DNA of 64,000 nucleotides, taken from Catonia carolina (Eukaryota; Arthropoda; Insecta; Hemiptera; Achilidae). Of this stretch, positions 38,503-49,000 are shown piece by piece. Under the pieces are notes generated by a model, which saw only the letters and a list, made by a program, of their open reading frames with translations, did no database searches and had not been told where the DNA came from. Where the stretch lies: assembly GCA_035578175.1 (NCBI GenBank), contig JAQMRL010000007.1, positions 47,864,727 to 47,928,726 of the forward strand, written 5' to 3'. The position numbers and the translations under genes are program-made. Each line of letters starts with the position of its first letter. Positions within the stretch are counted from its first letter, which is position 1.

Positions 38503-41500
38503 ATTATATATATATTATATATATATATATAAATATATACAAAAGCTCTGTGGAACAACTTGGGGAGCTTCAGCCTCAACTCTTCGCTCAACAGCTCTGA
38601 GCCTTGTGTTCTCAGCTGCTGAATACTGTGCACCGTCTGGCTAAACAGCCCTCACACTCATAGAGTAGACGCCCAACTCAATAATACCATGAGAATGATC
38701 ACTGGCGCTATCAGATCAACACCTACTGAATGGCTTCCAGTATTGAGCCACATACCACCCCCAAACCTGCGCCGCAAGAATGCCCTCATTAGAGAGTATG
38801 ATAAGATTGTCGACAATCGAGAATTCATGAGGATATTGAAAACGCAAATAAAACTCGTCTGCGATCAAGAAAGCCACCTACAAAAACTGCAATTACTGCC
38901 AAAGAGGAAGCATTTAACATACCCAGTGCATGGCAGCAAGAATGGGCATCAAAGCAGCAAGAACAAATCCCATGGTTTTCACAAAAACCGCCAGGTTTTG
39001 GACTACCTCGTAGAAAATGGTCAGCTCTAAATAGAATAAGAACAAAACACGGTAGGTGTGCTGATTTATTGTTTAAATGGGGCAAAATACCATCGCCTTT
39101 ATGTGAGTGTGGTCAAAGACAAACTATTGATCACATAGTGAAAGAGTGCAGAATAACTAACTGCCTTTAGAGGAGGGACAAGAGCGGATTTCCTGATGGC
39201 AACTCCAGAATCAATAGCCTACTTGGACAGACTGGATGTCTGTATATAGACTTAAGCATGTTTTTAGAATTACGTACTGTATGTACATATTTAGACAGAT
39301 AGATTAGACAGAGGGTCATATTTGATCCCAATATATAACAATTATGATGCTGATTTTTTAAATGTCTTGAAAAGCCATACGCTAAATACAGATGATTATT
39401 ACTAAGCTCTCAAATCAACAATTATGTTACGTTTAATTGTTTAACGTTCAATTATACGAAGAGCCAAATTGTTAATGGATGACATTTAGAAAATATAGAT
39501 TAACTTCCACAGAGTTCAAAGAATATAATATCCCTGTGGCAGTTAACAAATTTTAAGTTTACACCAAAAAAAGAAAAACTGATTTCATATATAAAACTAA
39601 CCTGAACTCCTTCATCATCTGTAAACTGGACAAATGCAAAATTTTTAGGCATGCCACTGTCACTATGAGTAGGTAAAATAACTTTTTTTAAAGTGCCACA
39701 TTCACTGAATACCTCTTGAAGTTTTTCCTCGGTTATTCTGTAAAAAAAACCAAAGAACAATTATTATGCATGTCCTTTATTGATCACAATGAAATAAATA
39801 AACATAGGTACATTTTGTAAATAAAAATTTAAAAAAATGGTTTTCATGAGATGACGGGTCTCATGGCTTGTGGAAATTTAAAAAAAGGCTTACCATTGAC
39901 TAATGGCAAAAACCATTAATGATTTCTGTTATCAACTCTATAAGAAGAATCGAATGACACTATTTCTGTATCTTAATTCCAACTTTAATTGCTTGACTTC
40001 CTGTTTTGGGCCACTTCTGGTCACAGAACTTCAAACCCAACCCAGGCAAACTATTTTTGTGTAGATAATGAATCCAAAAACTGTTTGTTGCTATCACTAG
40101 TAATAGTTTCTGACTGATTTTTTGACTTCCGATTTTGGCCCACTTCCGTTCGAAACTGTTAACTTCAAACCTAACCCAGGTCAACTCACTTTTTTGAGTA
40201 GATTACGAAACCGTAAACTGTTTGTTGATATCCCATGTAGTTTCTGACAGACAGATGGACAAAAAAAATGATAGATCACAATTTAAGAAATTGCTTAGAT
40301 CTTTTGTTAAAAGTGCAACATATTTATCTTCAACTTTTCGCAAATTCAATACAGACTAGAAGTAACTTATTATTAGATAACAACAGATTCAAAAATATGC
40401 AAATCCATATCATCTTGCTTTATGCAATACTAATTTTACTTGCATATAAAACATAATTATTTATGAACACACTAGTGTAAATTATATAAGATCTGTAAAC
40501 AACTTTATTATGACAAGTAGTAATTATCTATTTAAACAATGTTCATTTAAAAAGAATCTTAAATCTGAAACACTTTACCATGTATTAATAAGATAAAAAA
40601 GGAATTTGTTAAATAACTTACCCATTTGGCAATCTAGAGATGAACACTTTATTTTCATCATCATATTTGGCAGCAGGTTTCCGGAATACATCATCACTCT
40701 TCTGTCTTTCAAATTTATTTTTCTTGGGTGGAGGAGCTTCTCCCTCTTCATCACTATTATCATCATCATCATCATCATCATCATCTTCTTCTTCGCTCTC
40801 AGAGTCTTTATTGTTGGTTTTAGCGGTTCCATTACTTGTTACAGTATTAGGTTTCTTCTTCTTCGTTAAAGAGATGAAGTCTTTACTGGCACCATTTTCA
40901 TCAGAGTCTTCATTATCTTCTGACTCGCTCTCATCATCATCATCATCATCATCACTATCTTTGTCTTTTTTGGCGGCAACTGAAACTTTTGTAGAAATTG
41001 GACCCTTAGTTGATGTCTTAACTTTTGGTTTTTCGTCTTCACCTTCATCATCGGAATCATCATCATCATCGTTGTCGTCATCATCATCATCTTCACTTTT
41101 ATCTGAATCTTCTGCTTGTGGTTTTTTTACAGAAACTTTAGCATTTTGGGGTTTCTTTGAAGCACTGGCTTCTTTTAGATTCGGTACTTCTTCATCTGAT
41201 GAATCTTCTTCAGATTCATCGTCGTTGTCATCTTCAGACTCCTCCTCTTCACTATCATCATCATCATCATCTTGTTGGACTGCTTTTTTATTTTGTTTTG
41301 TCTGACCAGGTATATTACGAACAATTAATTTCTGATTTGGTTTCGATACCTCTTCATCTGATGACTCGTCTTCTGATTCATCATCATCTTCCTCCACAGG
41401 TTGTTTCTTATTCTGTTTTATTAGACTACCTGGAGTATTATGAACAACCATTTTTGGAGTAACAGCTTTTGTAACTTTCTGTTTGTTGGATGAAGGAGTG

Positions 41501-41997
41501 CTCGGATTACTGGAACTAGCATTTTTCAATTTTAATTTATTTGCAAGTTTCTCTACTTCCTGAGAATTTCCGCCTTCTTCAGCAAGTTTTTTTTTCAATC
41601 TTCTTAATTTTCGTAACTGATTGTTTGTCAAATTTTGTCCACTTTCATCAGCTGCAGTCGGAGATTTGTTTTCTGCCGAATTTTTAGATTTATTCTTTTC
41701 AGGTGTCACCTTCGGTGATTTTTCTACATTTTCATTTCCCTTTCCTTCAATAGCTTGTTGCTTTTTTCTCAATTTGCTCAGCTTCCTTTTTTGGTTCTTT
41801 GTAAGTCCTGCAAAGTCAGGATTGGGACTTGCTGGAGAAACAGGCACTGAATTACTTTCAGAGTTCTCAGACTTCCTTTTCTTTGCTTTTTTAGTTTTAT
41901 TAACATCATTTGCTTCAGAAACTTGAAAGTTTGATATAGATTTCTTCACAGATACTGCCTCCTGCTGCTCAACTATATTCTTTTTCTTTGATCCCAT
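29700..41997 (-). CDS. Nucleolin-like nucleolar RNA-binding protein, 3 coding exons
   Basis: Spliced gene with coding exons 40622-41997, 39602-39737 and 29700-30170; the lengths and phases join to 660 aa. Residues 1 to about 185 are Lys/Ser-rich with two similar basic helices (KNQKRKLSKLRKKQQ and NNQLRKLRRLKKK). Residues from about 200 to 435 are acidic Asp/Glu/Ser blocks separated by Lys-Pro stretches, as in nucleolin and Nopp140. A single RRM covers about 448-530, with RNP2 VFISRLP and RNP1 KNFAFVQF. Residues from about 532 to 640 are RGG/FGG/FGDRR repeats, then a basic tail. This acidic-RRM-GAR order matches nucleolin, Gar2 and Nsr1, which act in pre-rRNA processing in the nucleolus. Vertebrate nucleolin has four RRMs and the yeast proteins two; only one is visible here. 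The start is in a strong context (AAGATGG). Introns are 884 and 9431 bp, the second full of transposons. Confidence 0.9.
31096..32496 (+). mobile_element. pogo-like element nested in the long-TIR transposon
   Basis: Ends CCGTATTTTCCGGACGATAA and (reverse complement of the right end) CCGTATTTTTCGGACGATAA, flanked by TA on both sides. The uninterrupted right arm of the host element has a single TA at this point, confirming the target duplication. 1401 bp. Confidence 0.85.
31410..31645 (+). pseudogene. pogo-type transposase N-terminal remnant
   Basis: The plus strand reads LKVVQYAKDNGIRAVERHF, then EKMIREWWKQENLLL after a small shift, then KWPQLEAQLKNWI. This is the helix-turn-helix start of pogo/Tigger transposases. 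The DDE domain is absent. Confidence 0.7.
32880..33350 (+). pseudogene. Transposon-associated coding remnant, family not named
   Basis: Broken frames give SRFEDALTIKGTQQLHAFIS, ISGYVTTVYDKNWWLGYVLE and, in another frame, ILHPCELARSF ... VNPVTQTGRIYAL. From memory, a K-W-W-x-G ... M-H-P-x-G ... T-G-R-x-Y order occurs in transposon-borne ORFs of several arthropods and cnidarians, but I cannot name the family. At least two shifts or stops are present. Confidence 0.45.
34140..35265. other. Intronic DNA, nothing recognised
   Basis: AT-rich sequence in nucleolin intron 2 with no supported coding region. Confidence 0.45.
35300..35560 (+). repeat. Helentron-like element, copy D (internal fragment)
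   Basis: Diverged middle section of the family, with TAAGTCGTAAGATTTTTAAT, CACTTTTGAC...GTCGTAAAATACATACT and CTAAACTAAGTGTT in the same order as copies A and B. Both ends are missing. Confidence 0.55.
35560..36985. other. Intronic DNA with a 45-bp tandem duplication
   Basis: No gene is supported. 36444-36488 is repeated exactly at 36489-36533. Confidence 0.6.
36990..39250 (+). pseudogene. Jockey-type non-LTR retrotransposon RT fragment in nucleolin intron 2
   Basis: 5'-truncated ORF2. Reading starts near 36999 (FIGAVTSTAKKHIPRGF), upstream of any ATG, and includes PGKAPGFDNINPEFL, SYRPIALLSVIYKLLERLI, motif A FIDLSAAYDTVW, and then a one-base deletion near 38070 just before motif B. It continues in the next frame (38074-38460) with LAPLLFSLYIADL and motif C YADDW. 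A TA-rich microsatellite (38460-38535) then breaks the frame. KLCGTTWGASASTLRS and later MRMITGAIRSTPTEWLPVLS follow. The end near 39180-39230 carries the FLMATPESI stretch. No RNase H domain is seen. A dead copy lying antisense to the host gene. Confidence 0.88.
38460..38540. repeat. (TA)n microsatellite inside a reverse transcriptase pseudogene
   Basis: About 80 bases of nearly pure TA with occasional TTA slips, sitting between the codons for KARNNI and KLCGTTWG. Confidence 0.9.
39602..39737 (-). CDS. Nucleolin-like exon 2: middle of RRM
   Basis: 136 bases between the acceptor TTTTTTTACAG and the donor TTCAG|GTTAGT. Encodes residues 459-504 including RNP1 (KNFAFVQF). It joins exon 1 in phase 2 and exon 3 in phase 0. 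Confidence 0.9.
39993..40248. repeat. Two diverged tandem copies of a ~125-bp unit in intron 1
   Basis: 39993-40114 and 40122-40248 share TTGACTTCC, TTTTGG, CCACTTC, AACTTCAAACC, AACCCAGG, AAACTGTTTGTTG and AGTTTCTGAC in order. Confidence 0.75.
40622..41997 (-). CDS. Nucleolin-like exon 1: basic N-terminus, acidic tracts, start of RRM
   Basis: 1376 bases encoding 458 residues plus two bases. The donor is AATGG|GTAAGT. The acidic tracts are written mostly with GAT/GAA triplets, so the DNA is rich in imperfect ATC repeats (for example near 40755, 40935, 41055 and 41255). A candidate acceptor TTTATAG, 10-12 bases before the ATG, suggests an upstream 5' UTR exon. Confidence 0.9.
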
Positions 41998-42058
41998 CTT
42001 AGCACTCCTATAAATATCAGATAAACAATTCTTTTATAGTTCAAATAACATAATTATA

Positions 42059-44205
42059 CAGGGTAATTTTTAAGTATGGAAACGGCTTTATATTGTGTAA
42101 CCGAGGCGTATTTGGGGAAAGAAGCTTATGCGAATCTGCAAATTTTTAAAATTCCAACTTTATTTGGTGTTGAAATTTTTGTCCGCCATATTGGATTCAA
42201 CTTTATTTTTTTAAATGGGATGTTGTTGGTCATGTGATACGTCATTTCAATGTGAAATTTTAAGAAAAAAACTATGGCGCAAACCGTTTTTCAATAGATG
42301 CCTTCGTGTTTTAGTTATAAGCATTCAAAGTTGCTATTTTGGGAAAATTATGTTAGCAATAAAAAAGGTAGAACGCACTGCATAAACAATTTTATTGCAT
42401 CTTTCAATCATAAAGTATCTAATAACTAAGTTTAAACGGTGGTAAAACATGATAATAATGAGAAAAAAATTATAAATAAATAATACAACAAATAAATGGC
42501 TATGTTAATGTTTAACTAACTACAATTCAGCTAACAGTCTTTATTTTATTAAAACTACAATATGATTTATTAAAAAATGTTCCAAACTAATGTTTCAATC
42601 GTAAATTAATAATGAAATAAATTTTAAAAGGATACCTTTCTACAGTAAATGTTCAAAATGCTTCCCTTCTACAGCCTGGCAGTGTGCTAACCTCAAGTAA
42701 TATTCTTTTGTAACTTTTTGTATCATGTCTGGTGGTACACGAGCAGATTCATCAATTACTCTTCTATTCAATTCGTTAATATCTGCACATTTTGTCTAAT
42801 AAACATTATGTTTCACGTACCCCCAAAAAAAGTAATCAAGAGGAGAAAGTTCTGGAGATCTGGCAGGCCATTCTATTGCTCCTCTACGACCTATCCAGCG
42901 ATTTGGAAACTGTTCATTCAAAATTTGCCGTGCCCTTAGATAATAATGAGGTGGTGCCCCATCTTGTTGAAACCATGTTATTATTAAATTCTTGTCCAAC
43001 ATTTTGCTGGATATTTGGTATAATTCGCTAACAAGTCGCAGTTAGCTTCTCCTGTAAAATCTAAAATAAAAGGTCCTACAATACAATGATTCCTGCCCAA
43101 AAATTCACTTTCTGAGGATGTTGTGTATGAGTTTCCATCATCTATCTGGAATTATTATCGCTCCAATATCTACAGTTTTGCTTATTAACACCATTTAACA
43201 TGAAAGTCGCCTAATCAGAAAATACTTTTGAATTAGAAAAATTTTCGTCAATGTCTAATTTTTGCATTACAGAATCACAATACTCAACTCGGTTCTCTGT
43301 TTCGAAATGTATTAATAATTAAATCACATACCTCTTGTATAGGCCGAACTGTCACCATAACCGTATATCATAAACAGTGTTATTCTCTCAGTTTCACTTG
43401 AAGGAGGTATTGTCATTTGAATATTTATAATTCAATAAACTAAGTAAATATACCAAGAAAATAATAACAAATTTTTTATAAAAAAATTGGAACAACTAGG
43501 CATACAACTTAATCTTTACTAGCACTAACTTATTTTACCAATTCAGGTACTCTGAAGTAACAGACTAAATGAGTCAGTAAGTTGTATAGCTGCAACATAA
43601 AACAAACTGCATTGTTGTAAATTAACAGCTGATTTTAAAATGCGTGTTAAATAAATTTATTATACAATATTTAAATAATTGTTTCAGCAAATTTATTTTG
43701 TTCATGATACTGGCTGATATAAAGACTGGTAGCTGAATTGTAGTTAGTTATACATTAACATAGCCATTTATTTGTTGTATTATTTATTTATAATTTTTTT
43801 CTCATTATTACCATGTCTTGCCACTGTTTAACTTACTTATTAGATACTTTATGATTGAAAGATGCAATAAAATGGTTTATGCAGTGCGTTCTACCTTTTT
43901 TATTGCTAAACACAATTTTCCCAAAATTGCAACTTTGAATGCTTATAAACTAAAACATGAAGGCATCTATTGAAAAACGGTTTGCGCCATAGTTTTTTTT
44001 TTAAAATTTCACATTGAAATGACGTATCACATGACCAACAACATCCCATTTAAAAAAATAAAGTTGAATCCAATATGGTGGACAAAAATTTCAAAACCAA
44101 AAACAAGTTGGATTTTTAAAAATATGCAGATCCACATAAGCTTCTTTCACCAAATACATCTCAGTTACGCAATATAAAGCTGTTTCCATACTTAAAATCA
44201 CCCTG
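42059..44205 (-). mobile_element. Mariner-superfamily element with ~490-bp terminal inverted repeats
   Basis: The ends CAGGGTAATTTTTAAGTATG and (reverse complement of the right end) CAGGGTGATTTTAAGTATGG are flanked by TA (42057-42058, 44206-44207). The inverted arms extend to about 42547 on the left and from about 43716 on the right. The transposase remnant lies between them on the minus strand. The left end is 61 bp upstream of the nucleolin-like start codon and about 50 bp from its candidate acceptor. Confidence 0.88.
42650..43420 (-). pseudogene. DD41D mariner-type transposase remnant
   Basis: The best frame (43002-42796) reads WFQQDGAPPHYYLRARQ, then NRWIGRRGAIEWPARSPELS and PLDYFFWGYVKHNVY, followed by a stop. 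The trace continues to near 42650 with INELNRRVIDESARVPP and LAHCQAVEGKHF. There are 41 residues between the Asp of QQDG and the Asp of PLDY, giving a DD41D spacing like the rosa-type mariners. Upstream parts are only recognisable in fragments. Confidence 0.75.
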
Positions 44206-44506
44206 TATATGAATATGATTAACGACTACAAATAAATACATGTGAAATCAAAAATAACATGGGTTATAAAGGAATTTATAAAATGAAAAATTTCATATTA
44301 AAAGACTAGAAAGATCCCATAAAGGTTAAATTAACCTAGTTGCCTAATCAAACCTAATCCTTTGCATAATTTTAAAATAACATACCAATTACATTGAAAG
44401 AAATTTTATCATTAAAAAAATGTTCACACAAACCTTTATACTAGCAAAATTAAATTAGTTAAATGGTAATTAAAACATTTTTAGCAACAATTTTTTTGAA
44501 AATAAA

Positions 44507-44930
44507 ATGGTGTGAAATACTCAAAAGACTTTCTCTAATTAATATAAATAAAGAAAAAACAAACCACGTTCAATCATGAGTAAATGTCAATAAATGATAA
44601 ACAATCTCTGGGAGCAAAATATGGAAAAATTACGAATGGAGAGTAAATGACAAAACACTGTAGAAATAAGTTCTTAAAATAATATATGTTTCTTAATTTT
44701 CTAGAACCCATAATTAGACACGCATTTGCCCAAAAATCCATATTAAAAACGCAATCTTAAAAAACCTATTTTTTACTGGTTTCGATGAGAAAAAGCACAA
44801 ACTGACACAAAAAGAAATGTAGGTTTTCTTCAATTTTCTACTACAGTACTTCAATAAATAATATTGCCATAAAAAACATTAAAACTACAATCTCAAAAAA
44901 TTCAATATTTTATACAAAGGCACAGATCCT
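44507..44930 (+). repeat. Helentron-like element, copy E (diverged 5' half)
   Basis: GGTGTGAAATACTCAAAAGA, then CTTTCTCT, with the later family blocks recognisable but strongly mutated. No 3' end. Confidence 0.5.
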
Positions 44931-45136
44931 CACAAATTTTTGAAGACATCCCGCTTAACGGGAGTTGGAAGAGCCCATACCTGCAAAGGCAAATTTGGTA
45001 TATTAGATGTTCCTTTTTGAAGCTCTGATTGCAGGTAAGACTAGGCAGGTTTTTATATTTGCAAGAGTACATTTTCCTTTAGTATGTAATGAAAGAATTT
45101 TTTATCATTGTCATTACTTTTTGGTTAGATAATTTC

Positions 45137-45455
45137 CAACCCACCGGGTTGGTCTAGAGGTAAAGACGTCGCCAAATACACCTGTTAAATAGCTGATTTT
45201 CGGAGACGAAGGTTCCTGGTTCAAATCCTAGTAAAGGTAGTTGCTTTTATACGGATTTGAATACTAGACAGTGGTTACTGGTGAACTTTGATGGTTGGGG
45301 TTCAATTAACCATACTCTCTCAGGAATGGTCGACCTGAGTCTGTACAAGACCTCATTTACATGTCATACACACCATCCTCATCTCATTGAGTCATGAGGT
45401 TGCTTATTGTTCTGAATTGAACATATTGCAACGTACACAAATTAAGGATTACAAA
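45137..45455 (+). mobile_element. tRNA-derived SINE, third family
   Basis: Head with box A (GGTTGGTCTAGAGG) and box B (GGTTCAAATCC), a body from 45281 (ACTGGTGAACTTTGATGG), and an end AAGGATTACAAAAAAAAAAA. Confidence 0.7.
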
Positions 45456-45486
45456 AAAAAAAAATTGTAACGTAGCAGTAATACAA

Positions 45487-45615
45487 CGTAATGTTACTGG
45501 CGAACTTTGATGGTTGGGATTCAATTAACCATACTCTCTCAGGAATGGTCAACCTAAGTCTGTACAAGACTACACCTCATTTACATGTCATACACATCAT
45601 CCTCATCTCATTGGG

Positions 45616-45617
<2 letters not shown>
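45487..45617 (+). repeat. Headless second copy of the third-family SINE
   Basis: Repeats the body of the preceding SINE from ACTGGCGAACTTTGATGG to CTCATCTCATTGGGTC at about 95% identity, without the tRNA head. It is cut off by the retrotransposon poly(A). Confidence 0.75.
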
Positions 45618-45655
<38 letters not shown>

Positions 45656-46056
45656 GCGAAAAACCTCGGCGAGGTTATCATCGCCTGTTGTTCTACACAA
45701 GGGTGTAAAAAGCCCGAGTGTAGAACGCCATTTTTTTATATATATATGAAATATCTAAAATCTTATAATCTATTATCACAGACAGGCTAAAAAAAAAAAA
45801 ACGCTAAAAACACAAAAAAACATACACACATAAACTTAAACTTAATATCACAGTTAGAAAAGAAAACACAAAAATGACATTGACACTTATGTAATTAAAA
45901 TCTTAAGAACTAGTATCACAACCAAAAAAGTAAAAAATTACATAAAAAAAAAAGAAAAATATCACAGACATAAAAGATCACAAAAGGCTGTAAAGGGGCC
46001 ATATAATAAAAACACAGACATTTGAATGTAAACGTTAGGGTAAAACTAATAGGACA

Positions 46057-49000
46057 TTAGACACTGTTGTATACACTGATGGATCTTAAAAATTTCAAAG
46101 CCGCGTCCAAAATAGGGGTTTCGTCACCGAGTATATTCCTTATGTCAGAGGGAATCTTGAATCGTCGACGCAGAGCTGCGTAGCAGACGCAATCAACCAA
46201 TACATGTTTGACTGTCAAAGGACAATCGCACCTGCCACAAACTGGAGCATCACCAGACGTCATGAGATACCCATGGGTAAATCTGGTGTGCCCAATTCTA
46301 AGTCGCGCGATGACAACCTCTTCTCTTCTGTTCTTCCTCAGTGACGTAGGCCAAGGCTTAACAATAGGTTTTATTTCTCGTAGTTTGTTGCCATGAGAGC
46401 CAGTCCATTCTACCTGCCAGGAATCCGTGATGACCCGCTTCACCAGACTCACAAAATCAGACATAGTCAGATATCGCGTGAAAGCCGGTTGACGAGCCGC
46501 CTCCTTAGCGGCCAAATCAGCAGCCTCATTTCCCGGGATTCCAGCATGACCCGGAACCCAGCAGAAAACAACGCTTACTCCTCTATCATTCAGCTCCTTC
46601 ACAGTGCCGAGGACGTCCACAACTAGCGGGTGGCGTGAATACACATCACTAATCGACTGGAGAGCACTGAGCGAATCAGTGCACACCAACACCCGACGCC
46701 CACGCACACAGACTACAGAAAGAGCTTTGCTGATAGCATAAAGTTCAGCCGTGTAAATACTAGTTCCCGCAGGTAATCCAAACAAATAGGTTCTCCCATT
46801 AGCAACAAACGAGCAACCAACTCCAACATCCGACTTTGATCCATCAGTGTATACAACCGTAGATGGTTTAATAGCTTCAACTAACTCACTGAAAATGCTA
46901 TTAAACACCACAGAGCTTGTGCCTGCCTTTGAGTATTTACTCATCTCAAAGTTAAAGTGTAACTGAGCGATGGTCCAGGGTGGAAATAGACAAGAATTAC
47001 ATGGGTAGACACGAGGAATCGCAATATCAAGGTTGTTGCATATCTCCAACGCTCTTACACCGAATGGTGAAGGTTGTCGGGCGTTCATCAGATGCAAATC
47101 ATGACACGGGTTGTTGAGAATGATGTCATGCAAAAAATGATAAGGTCTAGCTTTCAACTTGGCAAAGTACGTCAATATAAGCTGCTGGCGACGTCTGTGT
47201 AACGACATTTCTCCACTTTCAACTAAGATGCTGACAACAGGGCTAGAACGAAAAGCACCTGTAGACAATCGTAAACATGAATTGTGGATCGTGTCAAGCA
47301 TTCTCAGCGAAGTGGGAGTAGCAGATGAGTACGCTACAGCGCCATAATCTATACGTGATCGCACTAGAGCCTTGTAGAACCTTATCATACATGATCTATC
47401 AGCACCCCAACCTGTACCTGTAAGAACACGCAGAATATCAACCACCTTTAAGCACCTAGCCCGTAGGTCTTTAATATGCGGAACCCATGTAAGTCTTTTG
47501 TCGAATATAACACCTAGAAACCTGATTTCAGTGCTAACTTCGATATACTGACCCATTAAATACAGTCTTGGAACATTATCAGTCCGTATTCGGCAAAACT
47601 GAATGCATTTAGTCTTCTCAGGAGAAAAACTAAAGCCAGTCTGCCGTGACCATTCTTCAAGACGGTATATAGTTAGCTGTAGAGCTCGTTCAGCTGAGAC
47701 AACATTTCTAGATGCAACATATATTGCAAAATCATCAACAAACAACGAACATTTAACAGGGTATACGCAACTTTTCACAATATTGTTTATGGCAACCGCA
47801 AATAGGGTACAACTAATTACACTTCCTTGCGGTATACCATTTTCCAAGTCAAACCTGTCGGACAGACACTGACCAACCCTTACACGGAACGATCGTTCAT
47901 CTAGAAAGTCCTTGATGAAGGCCAACATGTTTCCAGCGATGCCCCAATCCCGCAAGGTATTGAGGATACCTCGTCGCCAAGCTGTATCATATGCTTTTTT
48001 TAAATCAAAGAATACGGCAACGAGGCGCTGCCGCAATGCAAACGCATTGCAGACAGCCGTCTCAAGGGCCACCAAGTGGTCTGTCGAAGACCTCCCTCTC
48101 CGAAAACCGCTCTGTTCAGGAGCGAGGAAGTTATTCTTTTCCAGATACCACATGAGACGACTGTTCACCATTCTTTCCATGACCTTACAAACAACACTTG
48201 TCAAGGAAATGGGACGGTAGTTGGAGACCAATGTTTTATCTTTACCAAGTTTGAGGATCGGAACAACAATTGCTTCTTTCCAAGTTTTTGGAAGCTTTCT
48301 AGAAGCGTATATTTTATTAAAAACATGTAGGAGTTGCCTTAACCCAAAATCCGGTAAATGCGCTATCATCGAAAGTGTAATTTCATCTCCTCCAGGTGAG
48401 GTATTTCGAGATACTTTGAGCGCTTTTCTAAGCTCAGGCAATGAAAAAGGAATGTTTAGAGGATCATTCGAGTCCGCTATAAAGAAAGGAAGAGATTCAA
48501 TGGTTTTCTTATAATTTTGAAACTGTACTGAATATGAAGACGTGAGGGAAGCTGATTTAAAGAAGGAACCAATCACGTTAGCGATGTCGGACTGTGATGT
48601 GATCACAGAACCGTCAGCCTGCAACCCTGCGATTCGATGTGGAGACGTCCTTCCACATACCGAACGCAGTTTTCTCCACACCGTTGTCACAGGGGTACTC
48701 CTGCTAATATCTCCAACGTAACGGCTCCACGACTCCCTCTTACTCTCAAGAAAGACACGACTACAGCAGGCCCGAGCTCTTCGGTACGCTTCCAGGTTTG
48801 CATCCGTAGGTCTGCGACTAAAAATGCGCAGGGCCCTACGGCGGCCCCGAAGAGCCTCCTTACAACGATCATTCCACCAAGGTACCGGCGGACGCCGTGC
48901 TTTTCCCGATGTTTTAGGAATGCTCTGGGCAGCTGCTGCAGACATCCTCTCTACAAAGGAAGACAACAGCTTTCGTGCATCATCATCATCTTCATATTCA

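Noticed and set aside
40640..41305. 221-aa plus-strand serine-rich open frame opposite nucleolin exon 1
   Set aside because: It is the antisense shadow of the GAT/GAA acidic repeats (TCATCATC reads as Ser). It has no domain and no splice or start evidence.
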